Positions 21,811-29,336 of a stretch of 64,000 bases of DNA are shown in pieces; the first letter of the stretch is position 1, and each line of letters begins with the position of its first letter. The notes under the pieces were generated by a model, which had not been told where the DNA came from, did not search any database, and saw nothing but the letters and a program-made list of their open reading frames with translations. Position numbers and translations under genes: made by a program. The stretch is from Propionibacteriaceae bacterium (GTDB lineage: Bacteria; Actinomycetota; Actinomycetes; Propionibacteriales; Propionibacteriaceae). The stretch is from assembly GCA_031267645.1 (NCBI GenBank), contig JAIRYW010000063.1, positions 1 through 64,000 on the forward strand. The letters are read 5' to 3'.

Positions 21811-23451
21811 ATGACCAAGTCAGTCAAACCGTCCTATCGCTGCGGCGAGTGCGGCTGGGCCAGCTTGCGCTGGGTCGGGCGCTGCGGCCAGTGTCAGGCC
21901 TGGGGCTCGGTCGAGGCCGTCGCCCCCGCCGCCGTCGGGCCGACGGTGGCTCCGCCGTCTCAGCCGGCCGTCCCCATCACCGAAGTCGATCCCGGACGGG
22001 TGACCCATCGGCCGACCGGTCTGTCCGAGCTGGACCGCGTCTTGGGCGGCGGTCTGACGCCAGGCGCGGTCGTGCTGCTGGCCGGCGAGCCCGGCGTCGG
22101 CAAATCGACTCTGTTGTTGGCCTTGGCCCAAGCCTGGTCCACCCATCAGGGCCGGACTCTTTACATCAGCGGCGAGGAGTCGACCGGGCAGATCAAATTG
22201 CGGGCCGGCCGGACCGGCGCGGACAGCCCCGAGCTGTTCTTGGCCGCCGAGACCGAACTGGCCCAGGTCCTGGGGCAGATCGAACAGGTCCGGCCCAGTC
22301 TGGTCGTGGTCGATTCGGTCCAGACCATCGGCAGCCAAGCGGTGGACGGCTCGGCCGGCGGCGTGGCCCAGGTGCGGGAGGTGGCCTCGGCCCTGATCCA
22401 AGTGGCCAAACGCAGCGGTCGGCCCGTCATCCTGGTCGGCCACGTCACCAAGGACGGCTCCATCGCCGGCCCCCGCACCCTGGAACACCTGGTCGACGTG
22501 GTGGTCTCGGTCGAGGGCGAGCGGCGTTCCGGCGTGCGGCTGCTGCGGGCGGTCAAGAACCGCTTCGGTCCGGCCGACGAGGTGGGCTGCTTCCAGCTGA
22601 CCGACGGCGGCGTCGAGGAGGTGCCCGACCCCTCCGGCGTCTTCACCAGCCGCCACGACCAGCCCGTCACCGGCTCCGCCCTGACCTTCGTGGTGGAGGG
22701 GCGTCGGCCGCTGTTGACCGAGTTGCAGGCCCTGGTGGCGCCGACTCGGGCGGCCGGCCCCAGACGGGTCAGCCACGGCTTCGACTCCGGACGTTTGGCC
22801 ATGCTGCTGGCAGTCTTGCAACGGCGGGCCCAGCTCCGGTTGCATCGCGACGACGTCTACGTCTCGACCGTGGGCGGAGCCCGGGTGAATGATCCGGCGG
22901 CCGACCTGGCGGTGGCCTGCGCGGTCGCCTCGGCCGCCCGTGACGCGCCCTGCCCGGACGATTTGGTGGCTCTGGCCGAGGTCGGCTTGGCCGGCGAGTT
23001 GCGCCGTCCGACCGAATTGGGGCGGCGCCTCAACGAGGCCCAACGTTTAGGGCTGAGACGGGCCCTGGTGCCGGCCGGGTCGTTGTCCCAACTGGCCGGG
23101 CCGGGCGGATCGAACCCGGTCTGGCCCGGTTTGCAGGTGATCGAATCGCCCCATCTGCTCGACGCCCTGACCCGGGTCGGGCTCGGCCCCAAGCGGCCCA
23201 GCGCCGACCAGATGTCCCGCCATCCGGCCTTCAGCCGCTCCGCCGGCGACCAGCTTTGGGACCCGGAGCGAGACGGTCCCCTCGACCGGGCCGACCCGAC
23301 CCGCTTCGAACGGTCCGGCCCGGCCCGGGCTGGTCGAGCTGGCTCGGCGCGGGCCGACCACGGCGGTCGGAACCGAGTCGAGGGGCCCGAGTTGGTGGTT
23401 TTGCGCGGCGGCGACAACTCGGCCCGGAGCGCGCCCGGCGGGCCGGGCTAA
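21811..23451 (+). CDS. radA: DNA repair protein RadA
   Basis: This 546-residue protein promotes branch migration in recombination. The N-terminal zinc finger has CGEC and CGQC pairs (residues about 11-29). The RecA-like core has Walker A GEPGVGKST and the RadA signature VKNRFGP. A Lon-like C-terminal domain contains GFDSGRLAML and VNDPAADLA. About 70 extra Arg/Pro/Gly-rich residues follow the usual end (PHLLDALTR). The last few codons lie inside a 121-bp tandem repeat, so the tail may be shaped by repeat expansion. Confidence 0.96.
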   Translation: MTKSVKPSYRCGECGWASLRWVGRCGQCQAWGSVEAVAPAAVGPTVAPPSQPAVPITEVDPGRVTHRPTGLSELDRVLGGGLTPGAVVLLAGEPGVGKSTLLLALAQAWSTHQGRTLYISGEESTGQIKLRAGRTGADSPELFLAAETELAQVLGQIEQVRPSLVVVDSVQTIGSQAVDGSAGGVAQVREVASALIQVAKRSGRPVILVGHVTKDGSIAGPRTLEHLVDVVVSVEGERRSGVRLLRAVKNRFGPADEVGCFQLTDGGVEEVPDPSGVFTSRHDQPVTGSALTFVVEGRRPLLTELQALVAPTRAAGPRRVSHGFDSGRLAMLLAVLQRRAQLRLHRDDVYVSTVGGARVNDPAADLAVACAVASAARDAPCPDDLVALAEVGLAGELRRPTELGRRLNEAQRLGLRRALVPAGSLSQLAGPGGSNPVWPGLQVIESPHLLDALTRVGLGPKRPSADQMSRHPAFSRSAGDQLWDPERDGPLDRADPTRFERSGPARAGRAGSARADHGGRNRVEGPELVVLRGGDNSARSAPGGPG

Positions 23452-23720
23452 GAGGCTGGAGGCCACCGCCGCGATCGCCGTACTGTCACGGACCCGGATC
23501 CCGGCTGGATCGGTTGAGACGCAGCTCCGAGGGCCGGATTGAGCCCGGAACGCGCCCGGTGGGCCGGCCTGAGAGGCCAGAGGCCACCGCCGCGACCGCC
23601 GTACCCGGTCACGACCCCAGAGCTCAGCTGATCGGTTGAGGCGCGCTCTGAGAAGCGGGATGAGAGCCAGAAGCGCGCCCGGTGGGACGGCCCCCCTGAG
23701 AGGCTGGCCCTCGGGAGGCG
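23424..23720. repeat. About 121-bp tandem repeats running from the radA end into the gap
   Basis: The core CGCGCCCGG-GGG recurs at 23430, 23551 and 23674. GGCCACCGCCGCGA recurs at 23461 and 23582, and GATCGGTTGAG follows in both full copies. The first copy contains the radA stop codon. The third is partial. No gene is seen in 23452-23732 apart from this. Confidence 0.85.
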
Positions 23721-23732
23721 GAGTGCGCCGGA

Positions 23733-23867
23733 TCAGTCCTCGGGCGGGGCGTCCTCGGGCCAGACCTTGAGCTCGGGGCGACGGATCAAGAAGGCGACGC
23801 TGGCCAGCAGGCCGCCCCAGATGATGACCATGGCCAGGATCATGAAAACGATGGCGGTGTCAGTCAT
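23733..23867 (-). CDS. metS: MetS-type small subunit of an NSS transporter
   Basis: This 44-residue protein has one membrane helix (MTDTAIVFMILAMVIIWGGL at the start) and a charged tail (RRPELKVWPED). MetS subunits are one-helix partners coded just after the MetP sodium:amino-acid symporter and needed for methionine or alanine uptake in corynebacteria. The ATG has GAGG 8 bases upstream, and that site lies over the metP stop region, 9 bases away. Size, sequence style and position all agree. Confidence 0.85.
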   Translation of the reverse strand: MTDTAIVFMILAMVIIWGGLLASVAFLIRRPELKVWPEDAPPED

Positions 23868-23876
23868 GTCAGGACC

Positions 23877-25448
23877 TCACTTTCCGTTCGGTGCGAAGAG
23901 GGGCCAGGCTTCGAAGCGGTCGGGGTCTCTCCTCCAAGCCAGCTTGGTCAAGACCAGGGCGCCGACGATGGAGAGCACGATCGAGCCCCAGCCGTCGATC
24001 AACAGGAACCACTGGGGCATGCCGCCGTAGGGCTCCTTGATCAGGCTGATGACGACTTGGACCAGCATGTAGACCAACATGGTCGGGCTGAGCACGCCGG
24101 CCAGGAAGAGCCAGACGTTCTTGACCTTGAAGGTGGACAGGCTGGACAGATGGAAGGACAGCTCGCGGCCTCGGCGGCAGACCCAGATCACCGCCACCGA
24201 CATGATGATGGCGGACGAGACGATGCCGATCTCGTTGATCCACTTGTCCATGGCGTCGAGCACGTTGAGGCCTTGGACGGTGGCGAAGAGCAGGGTCGAG
24301 ACCAGGCCCATGACGCCGCCGACCCAAATGGCGGAACGGCGCACGCTAAACCCAAATTTGTCTTGGAAGCCGGCCATGATGACTTGCAGGATGCTGATCA
24401 AGGAGGTGAAGCCGGCCATCAGCAAAGAGGCGAAGAACAAGGCCCCGAAGAGCCAGCTCTGGGGCATCTCGGAGACCACCTTGGGGAAGGTGATGAAGGC
24501 CAATGAGACGCCCTTCAGACCGCTCAGCTGATCGACCGTGGTGCCCTGCTGGTGGGCCATGAAGCCGACGATGGAGAAGACGCCGATGCCAGCCAGGATC
24601 TCGAAGGAGGAGTTGGCGAAGGCCACCACCAGGCCGGGCGCGGTCTGGTTGGCCTTGCGCCGACGGTACGAGGCGTAGGTGATCATGATGCCGAAGGCGA
24701 TGGACAAGGAGAAGAAGATCTGGCTGTAGGCCGCGATCCAGACGTCGGCGCTGCCCAGTTTGGAGAAATCAGGCGTGAAGAGGGCGTTCAGGCCGTCGGT
24801 CGCGCCGGGCAGGGTGACGGCCCGGACGACCAGCACCAAGAAGGCCACCACCAGCAGAGGCATGAAGACGATGTTGGCCCGCTCCACTCCCTTGGCCACG
24901 CCGAAGGCCAGCACCGCGATGGTGGCGACCCAGATCAAGACCAAGGGGATGAGGACGCCGGGCACGAATTGGAGCGAGTAGCCAGCCGGGGCGTCGGGCA
25001 GGTGGAGGTAATCGAAGAGGAAGAAGCTGGCCGTGTCGTCGCCCCACTTCTGGGTGAAGGAGAAGACGAAGAAGCTGGCCGCCCAAGCCAGGATGACGGC
25101 GTAATAGATGCCGATGAAGAAGCAGATCATGACCTGGAACCAGCCCAGCGACTCCAGCCAACGCTTGATCCGGCGCAGGGCCAGGGGCGCCCCGCCCCGG
25201 AAACGATGGCCGATGGCGTAGTCCAGGAAGAGGATGGGGATGCCGGCCGTCAGCAAGGCGATTATGTAGGGGATGAGGAAGGCCCCGCCGCCGTTCTCGT
25301 AGGCCACGCCGGGGAAGCGCCAGATATTGCCCAAACCGACGGCTGAGCCGATGGCGGAGATGATGAACCCGAACTGACCGCTCCATTGCTGTCGGGCGGG
25401 CTGGCCGGCTGTCTCGACAGCCGGGACTGGGGAGCCTGGGGTGCCCAT
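23877..25448 (-). CDS. metP: Sodium-dependent amino-acid transporter, NSS family (MetP type)
   Basis: This 523-residue polytopic protein has the LeuT-fold hallmark near the N-terminus: GFIISAIGSAVGLGNIWRFP with the unwound helix 1 and the following ENGGGAF. About 12 helices can be traced. FFSLSIAFGIMITYASY matches helix 6. It imports an amino acid with sodium; methionine or alanine is inferred from the adjacent metS. TAGGAG lies 6-7 bases before the ATG. The leader holds an inverted repeat and a tandem repeat. Confidence 0.92.
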   Translation of the reverse strand: MGTPGSPVPAVETAGQPARQQWSGQFGFIISAIGSAVGLGNIWRFPGVAYENGGGAFLIPYIIALLTAGIPILFLDYAIGHRFRGGAPLALRRIKRWLESLGWFQVMICFFIGIYYAVILAWAASFFVFSFTQKWGDDTASFFLFDYLHLPDAPAGYSLQFVPGVLIPLVLIWVATIAVLAFGVAKGVERANIVFMPLLVVAFLVLVVRAVTLPGATDGLNALFTPDFSKLGSADVWIAAYSQIFFSLSIAFGIMITYASYRRRKANQTAPGLVVAFANSSFEILAGIGVFSIVGFMAHQQGTTVDQLSGLKGVSLAFITFPKVVSEMPQSWLFGALFFASLLMAGFTSLISILQVIMAGFQDKFGFSVRRSAIWVGGVMGLVSTLLFATVQGLNVLDAMDKWINEIGIVSSAIIMSVAVIWVCRRGRELSFHLSSLSTFKVKNVWLFLAGVLSPTMLVYMLVQVVISLIKEPYGGMPQWFLLIDGWGSIVLSIVGALVLTKLAWRRDPDRFEAWPLFAPNGK

Positions 25449-25508
25449 GGCGTACTCCTACCGATGTGTCCGATCAATGTGACTCCGGGCCAGCCCTCGG
25501 ACCGCCCC

Positions 25509-25564
25509 AGAGTCAGTTCAAGACCAGACTCTATATCCCCCAGCCGGCATATCCCCCAGCCGGC
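25509..25564 (-). promoter_or_regulatory. Possible metP regulatory region: inverted repeat plus 16-bp tandem repeat
   Basis: AGAGTC (25509-25514) and GACTCT (25527-25532) form an inverted repeat. Directly beside it is an exact duplication of ATATCCCCCAGCCGGC (25533-25548 and 25549-25564). The block lies 60-115 bases before the metP start. An operator role is only a guess. Confidence 0.35.
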
Positions 25565-25650
25565 GGGAACGAAGGCTCCCTGTCCAAAGGCTGGGCGGCT
25601 CGGACCGGCCGCCGGACTGGACCTGTCCCTTCGGCCGGCCGCCGGGACTG

Positions 25651-28293
25651 TTAAATCGACAGCAGCGTGCGCAACTGCCCGCTCCAGACGGCGGCCAGCA
25701 GTGAGATCAGGGGGATGGCCCCGGCGGCGATCAAGCAGAGGCGGTCGATCGGACCGCGCCGGGAGACCCGGGCCCAGCTGCGGCCGGGCCGGCCGAAGCC
25801 GCGCGACTCCATGGCCGTGGCCAACTCAGAACCGCGTCTGACCGCCGTCACCAAGACGGCGAAGGACAGCCCGGCCAGGCGGCGCAGGGCCCGGCTGTCG
25901 CCCAGGCCGCGGGCCCGACGGGCCAATTCCATGGACCGCCAGTCCCGGCTCAAGCGGCCGGTCAGGCGGAAAGCGGCCAGCGCCCCTAAGACGAAGCGGT
26001 GGGGCAGGCGCCAGACCTGGGCCAGGCCGTCGGCCAGGTCGGTCGGGTCCATCCGACCGAGCAGGACGACGCAGGGCAGGCCGAGGGCGATGACCCGGAT
26101 CAGGACGGACAGGGCCAGGCTGACGGACTGCTGGGAGACCACCACCAGCCACCAATCGAGGTAGATCCGCCCGCCCGGACGGCCGTAGAGCAAAGGACCG
26201 ATGGCGGTGACGGGGGCGATCAAGAGCAACGGCGCCAGTCGACGGACCAATTGGCCCGGCCGCCAGCCCAGGGCCAGACAGACGATCAGTTCCAGACCGA
26301 CCGCCACTGCCCCGGAGACCGGATCCAAGCTGATCAACATGGGCAAGGTCACGATCCCGGCGGCGGCCACGCGCGTGGTCGGGTTGACCCGGTCCAAGAG
26401 ATTCCGCCGACCGCCCCGGCTCCCCCGGTCACTCCGCGCGCCAGCCCCCCCGTCGTCCAACGCGCCGTCCCGGGCGCCAACCCCCGCGCCATCCCCCAGG
26501 CGGTCCCGAACGCCAACCCCCGAACCGTCCACCACGCCACCCAGCCCGCCGACCCCCACGCCGTCCGACGCTCCGCCTCGCACGCCAGCCCGCGTGTCGA
26601 CCCCCCTGCCAGCACCCCCGTCATCCTGCGCGTCAGTCGCAGGATCCATCCCGGTCGGATGGACGCCAGGCCCGGACGCGGCCGGACAAGACGCGGGAAT
26701 CGAGGCGGCGGACTCCTGCCATCCGGATTCCGGGCCGCCAACTCGGAACTGACGCCGGTCGCCCGGGCCAGGTCCAGCCGGCCCCGGTTCTGGACGATCT
26801 GAGGGAGACAGCACCAAACGATGCTGGCCCAGCAGGGCGATGTAGTCGTCGTCGTGGGTCGAGGAGACGACGGTGACGCCTTGGTCGAGCAGTTGGCCGA
26901 TCAGTTCCACCAGCGAGATCCAGGTCCGTCGGTCCTGGCCGAAGGTCGGCTCGTCCAAGACCACGACGGCGGGCGAGGTGGCCAGCACCGTCGCCACCGA
27001 CAGGCGACGTTTCTCCCCCCCGGACAGGGTGTAAGGGTTGGCCCGCGCCAAATGGGACAGGTGCAGCCGTTCCAACAGCTCGGTCGTCTGACTGGCCACC
27101 TCTCCCGGCGGCCGACCCAGAGCCCGTAACCCGACCGCCACCTCGTCGGCCACCGTGTTGGCCACGAACTGGTGCTCGGGTTCTTGGAAGACCGTGCCCA
27201 GCCGGGTCAGCAGCTCGCGTGAACGCCAGGTCGCCGGATCGGGCCGACCGGGCGGGGCCGGCGGGTCGGCCATGGCCAACTGACCGCCCAACCGGGGCAG
27301 CAGACCGGCCAGGGTCAAGGCCAAGGTGGTCTTGCCGGCGCCGTTGGGGCCGGTCAGGACGGTGGACTGGCCGGCCGCCAGATCGAGGTTGAGGTCGGTC
27401 TGGACCGCCCGCCCGGGATCGTGGCCGATGACCAGGCCGCGCCCGCTCAATATGGTCGGCCCGGCCGGGCCGGCCGGCCGGGGGGTCAGAGCCAGAGGTT
27501 GGCCGGGCGTCCACACTCCCAGGTCGGCCAGCTCTCGGCCATGCCGCTCGAAGACCTCGGCCGGCGACCCGTCGGCCAGCAGACCGTCCGCCGACAGCAC
27601 CAAGACCCGATCGATCACGGGCAGCCAAACTTGACTACGGTGTTCGACCACGATCAGGCCGCGACTACGGTCGTCCACCAGGTCGGCCACGGCCTGGCGC
27701 ACCTCCCGGACCCCGTCCGGGTCGAGGTTGGCGGTCGGTTCGTCCAGCAGCAGCAGGTCGGGGCCCATGGCCAGCACACCGGCCAGGACCAGCCGTTGGC
27801 GTTGCCCGCCCGACAGTTCGGCGGTGTCGTGGTCGAAGGGCAGGGACAGACCGACGGCGTCCAAACTGGAGCGCACCCTAGGCCAGATCGACTCCCGGGC
27901 CAGCCCCAGGTTCTCGCAGCCGAAGGCGACGTCGTCGCCGGCCCGAGCCAGCACCAGCTGGCTGGCCGGGTCTTGCATGACCAGGCCGGTGCGACCGGGT
28001 TGACGGTTGGCCGGCTGGCCGTCCAGGCTCAGACGACCGGCTTCCTCGCCCTCGTCGGCCCCGCCCAGCAGCCCGGCCAAGGCTCGTAACAGAGTCGACT
28101 TTCCAGCCCCGGAGGCCCCCAGCAGGAGCACCCGCTGTCCGGGCTCGATCCGACAGGTCAGGTGACGGACGGCCCATCTGGCCCGGCCGGCGTGGCGCCA
28201 GCCCCAGTCCTCCAATTCGATCAGAGGAGGGCGGCGGTCCGACCGGGCGAGAGCCGAGGCCGCGCCGCCGTCGGGTCCGCTGTGACGTCTCAC
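25651..28293 (-). CDS. Fused ECF transporter: two ATPases plus T component
   Basis: This 880-residue protein starts from a GTG 27 bases after ykoE. Domain 1 (about 20-240) has Walker A GASGAGKS, LSGGQRQRL and LLLDEPTANLD. Domain 2 (about 275-500) has GPNGAGKTT, LSGGEKRRL and VVLDEPTFGQD. Residues about 511-631 are a Gly/Asp/Arg-rich linker, and about 634-880 form the EcfT-like membrane domain (the ELATAMESRGFGRPGRSW coupling segment is clear). In most species YkoD (two ATPases) and YkoC (T component) are separate. It energises YkoE-mediated thiamine or precursor uptake, as the upstream TPP riboswitch indicates. A REP-like element sits in the linker. The same frame stays open far upstream, but that part is ykoE read out of frame. 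Confidence 0.9.
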   Translation of the reverse strand: MRRHSGPDGGAASALARSDRRPPLIELEDWGWRHAGRARWAVRHLTCRIEPGQRVLLLGASGAGKSTLLRALAGLLGGADEGEEAGRLSLDGQPANRQPGRTGLVMQDPASQLVLARAGDDVAFGCENLGLARESIWPRVRSSLDAVGLSLPFDHDTAELSGGQRQRLVLAGVLAMGPDLLLLDEPTANLDPDGVREVRQAVADLVDDRSRGLIVVEHRSQVWLPVIDRVLVLSADGLLADGSPAEVFERHGRELADLGVWTPGQPLALTPRPAGPAGPTILSGRGLVIGHDPGRAVQTDLNLDLAAGQSTVLTGPNGAGKTTLALTLAGLLPRLGGQLAMADPPAPPGRPDPATWRSRELLTRLGTVFQEPEHQFVANTVADEVAVGLRALGRPPGEVASQTTELLERLHLSHLARANPYTLSGGEKRRLSVATVLATSPAVVVLDEPTFGQDRRTWISLVELIGQLLDQGVTVVSSTHDDDYIALLGQHRLVLSPSDRPEPGPAGPGPGDRRQFRVGGPESGWQESAASIPASCPAASGPGVHPTGMDPATDAQDDGGAGRGVDTRAGVRGGASDGVGVGGLGGVVDGSGVGVRDRLGDGAGVGARDGALDDGGAGARSDRGSRGGRRNLLDRVNPTTRVAAAGIVTLPMLISLDPVSGAVAVGLELIVCLALGWRPGQLVRRLAPLLLIAPVTAIGPLLYGRPGGRIYLDWWLVVVSQQSVSLALSVLIRVIALGLPCVVLLGRMDPTDLADGLAQVWRLPHRFVLGALAAFRLTGRLSRDWRSMELARRARGLGDSRALRRLAGLSFAVLVTAVRRGSELATAMESRGFGRPGRSWARVSRRGPIDRLCLIAAGAIPLISLLAAVWSGQLRTLLSI
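26616..26647 (-). repeat. REP-like palindromic element inside the ECF linker
   Basis: On the minus strand this reads TGGATCCTGCGACTGACG then CGCAGGATGACGG. Arms TCCTGCG and CGCAGGA flank a 7-base loop. It matches the two copies at 35155-35229 with one mismatch over about 31 bases. It is read in frame within the low-complexity linker. Confidence 0.8.
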
Positions 28294-28319
28294 CGCGTGG
28301 TCCGTTCCCGAGGATCCGT

Positions 28320-28973
28320 TTAGACCCGCTGTCGGGTCTCGCGCCCGGCCTCGAAGCGGTTGAGGGCGCCGGTGCGGGCCAAGGCCCGGGTGATCAACCA
28401 ACCGCCGCCGCCGGCGATGACGGCCCCGGACAACAACATGGTGACGAGGTAGACGATCTTGAACAGTGGCACCGTGGCGCCGTAGTAGAAGATCAGCTCG
28501 ACGGGGTATTCCAGCAGGGCGCAGCCGGCGCCGGCGGCCAAGGCCGGCAGCAGATTCCAGCGGCGGTAAGCCAAGACCAGGAAGATCAGTTCGGCGCCGA
28601 GGCCCTGGGCCAAGCCGCTGAGCAGGGACAGCAGCCCCCACTGGCTGCCGACGGCGGCTGACACCAGAGCCGCCACCACTTCGACGAAGACGGCCGCGCC
28701 GGGTTTGCGCACGATCAGCCCGCCCAGGACGCCGCCGATCATCCAGCCGCCGGCGGCCAGACCGCCCAGACCGGGGGTGAGAGCGGCCAGGACGTCGCCG
28801 CCGGCCGCGCCGACGGTGTTCCAAGCCACCAGGATGAGCCCGGTGGCGGCGCCCAGAACGGCCGCCACCACGATGTCGACCACCCTCCAATTGAGATGAC
28901 GGGCAGCCGGCCGGGCGATGGACGGGTCGAGGTCGGAGCCGACCGGGTCGGGAGCGACGGAGCGATCAGACAT
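28320..28973 (-). CDS. ykoE: ECF transporter substrate-binding (S) component, YkoE type
   Basis: This 217-residue membrane protein has about six hydrophobic helices. NWRVVDIVVAAVLGAATG at the start, and the GSQWGLLSLLSGLAQGLGAE and AYRRWNLLP segments, resemble YkoE proteins, which bind thiamine or its pyrimidine part. It is the first gene after a TPP riboswitch and is followed by the ECF energy module, so the pair is one thiamine-responsive uptake operon. AAGGAAAGGG lies about 8 bases before the ATG. Confidence 0.9.
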   Translation of the reverse strand: MSDRSVAPDPVGSDLDPSIARPAARHLNWRVVDIVVAAVLGAATGLILVAWNTVGAAGGDVLAALTPGLGGLAAGGWMIGGVLGGLIVRKPGAAVFVEVVAALVSAAVGSQWGLLSLLSGLAQGLGAELIFLVLAYRRWNLLPALAAGAGCALLEYPVELIFYYGATVPLFKIVYLVTMLLSGAVIAGGGGWLITRALARTGALNRFEAGRETRQRV

Positions 28974-29031
28974 TGAGTGCCCTTTCCTTATCAGATGCGG
29001 GCACGGGTGAACGCCGCGGTTCGACGTTCGG

Positions 29032-29125
29032 AGAGCGTCCCTGCGCTGGCATGACCCAGATCAGGTTCATTCGGTCGAAGGCTGGCGCCTTCCTCTCAGC
29101 CCGGACATTCCCCGGACTCCCGTGT
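29032..29125 (-). promoter_or_regulatory. TPP riboswitch (THI element)
   Basis: On the minus strand the conserved parts appear in order: GGGAGTCCGGGG, the CTGAGA box (29094-29099), a P3 hairpin GGCGCCAGCC, then CCTGATCTGG (29056-29065), and TGCCAGCGCAGGGA. These are the two halves of the TPP aptamer. It lies about 60 bases before ykoE. GAACG and CGTTC downstream could form part of the expression platform. TPP should switch ykoE expression off. Confidence 0.93.
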
Positions 29126-29133
29126 CAGGGACG

Positions 29134-29139
29134 AGTATA
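29134..29139 (-). promoter_or_regulatory. -10 box of the riboswitch-ykoE-ecf operon
   Basis: TATACT on the minus strand lies 8-9 bases before the first base of the TPP aptamer, exactly where a -10 element should be. No convincing -35 box was seen. Confidence 0.65.
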
Positions 29140-29302
29140 GGCGCCGTCGGCGGCGACGCTGGACCACGACCAAGTTGCCAGTCCGTCGGCGAGCGATGCC
29201 GCGCCGCAGCCGGTCAAGTCCGACCACTGACGCAGGCGACCGCTACCGGTCGGGTCGAGGGTCAAGCCGGGGCGGGTGGCGAACCCACAACCCCGGCCCG
29301 CC

Positions 29303-29322
29303 GTCCCGCCGCCCCCCGGGAC
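29303..29322 (-). terminator. Possible terminator after the large surface-protein gene
   Basis: GTCCCG and CGGGAC arms (29303-29308, 29317-29322) surround a GC-rich loop, about 15 bases after the stop at 29337. There is no T run, so this is weak. The rest of 29140-29336 shows no gene. Confidence 0.35.
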
Positions 29323-29336
29323 GACGGGACTAGACC

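Noticed and set aside
28294-28890. Upstream extension of the ECF fusion frame
   Set aside because: It overlaps ykoE out of frame and reads as Gly/Arg-rich noise; the GTG at 28293 lies just after the ykoE stop.
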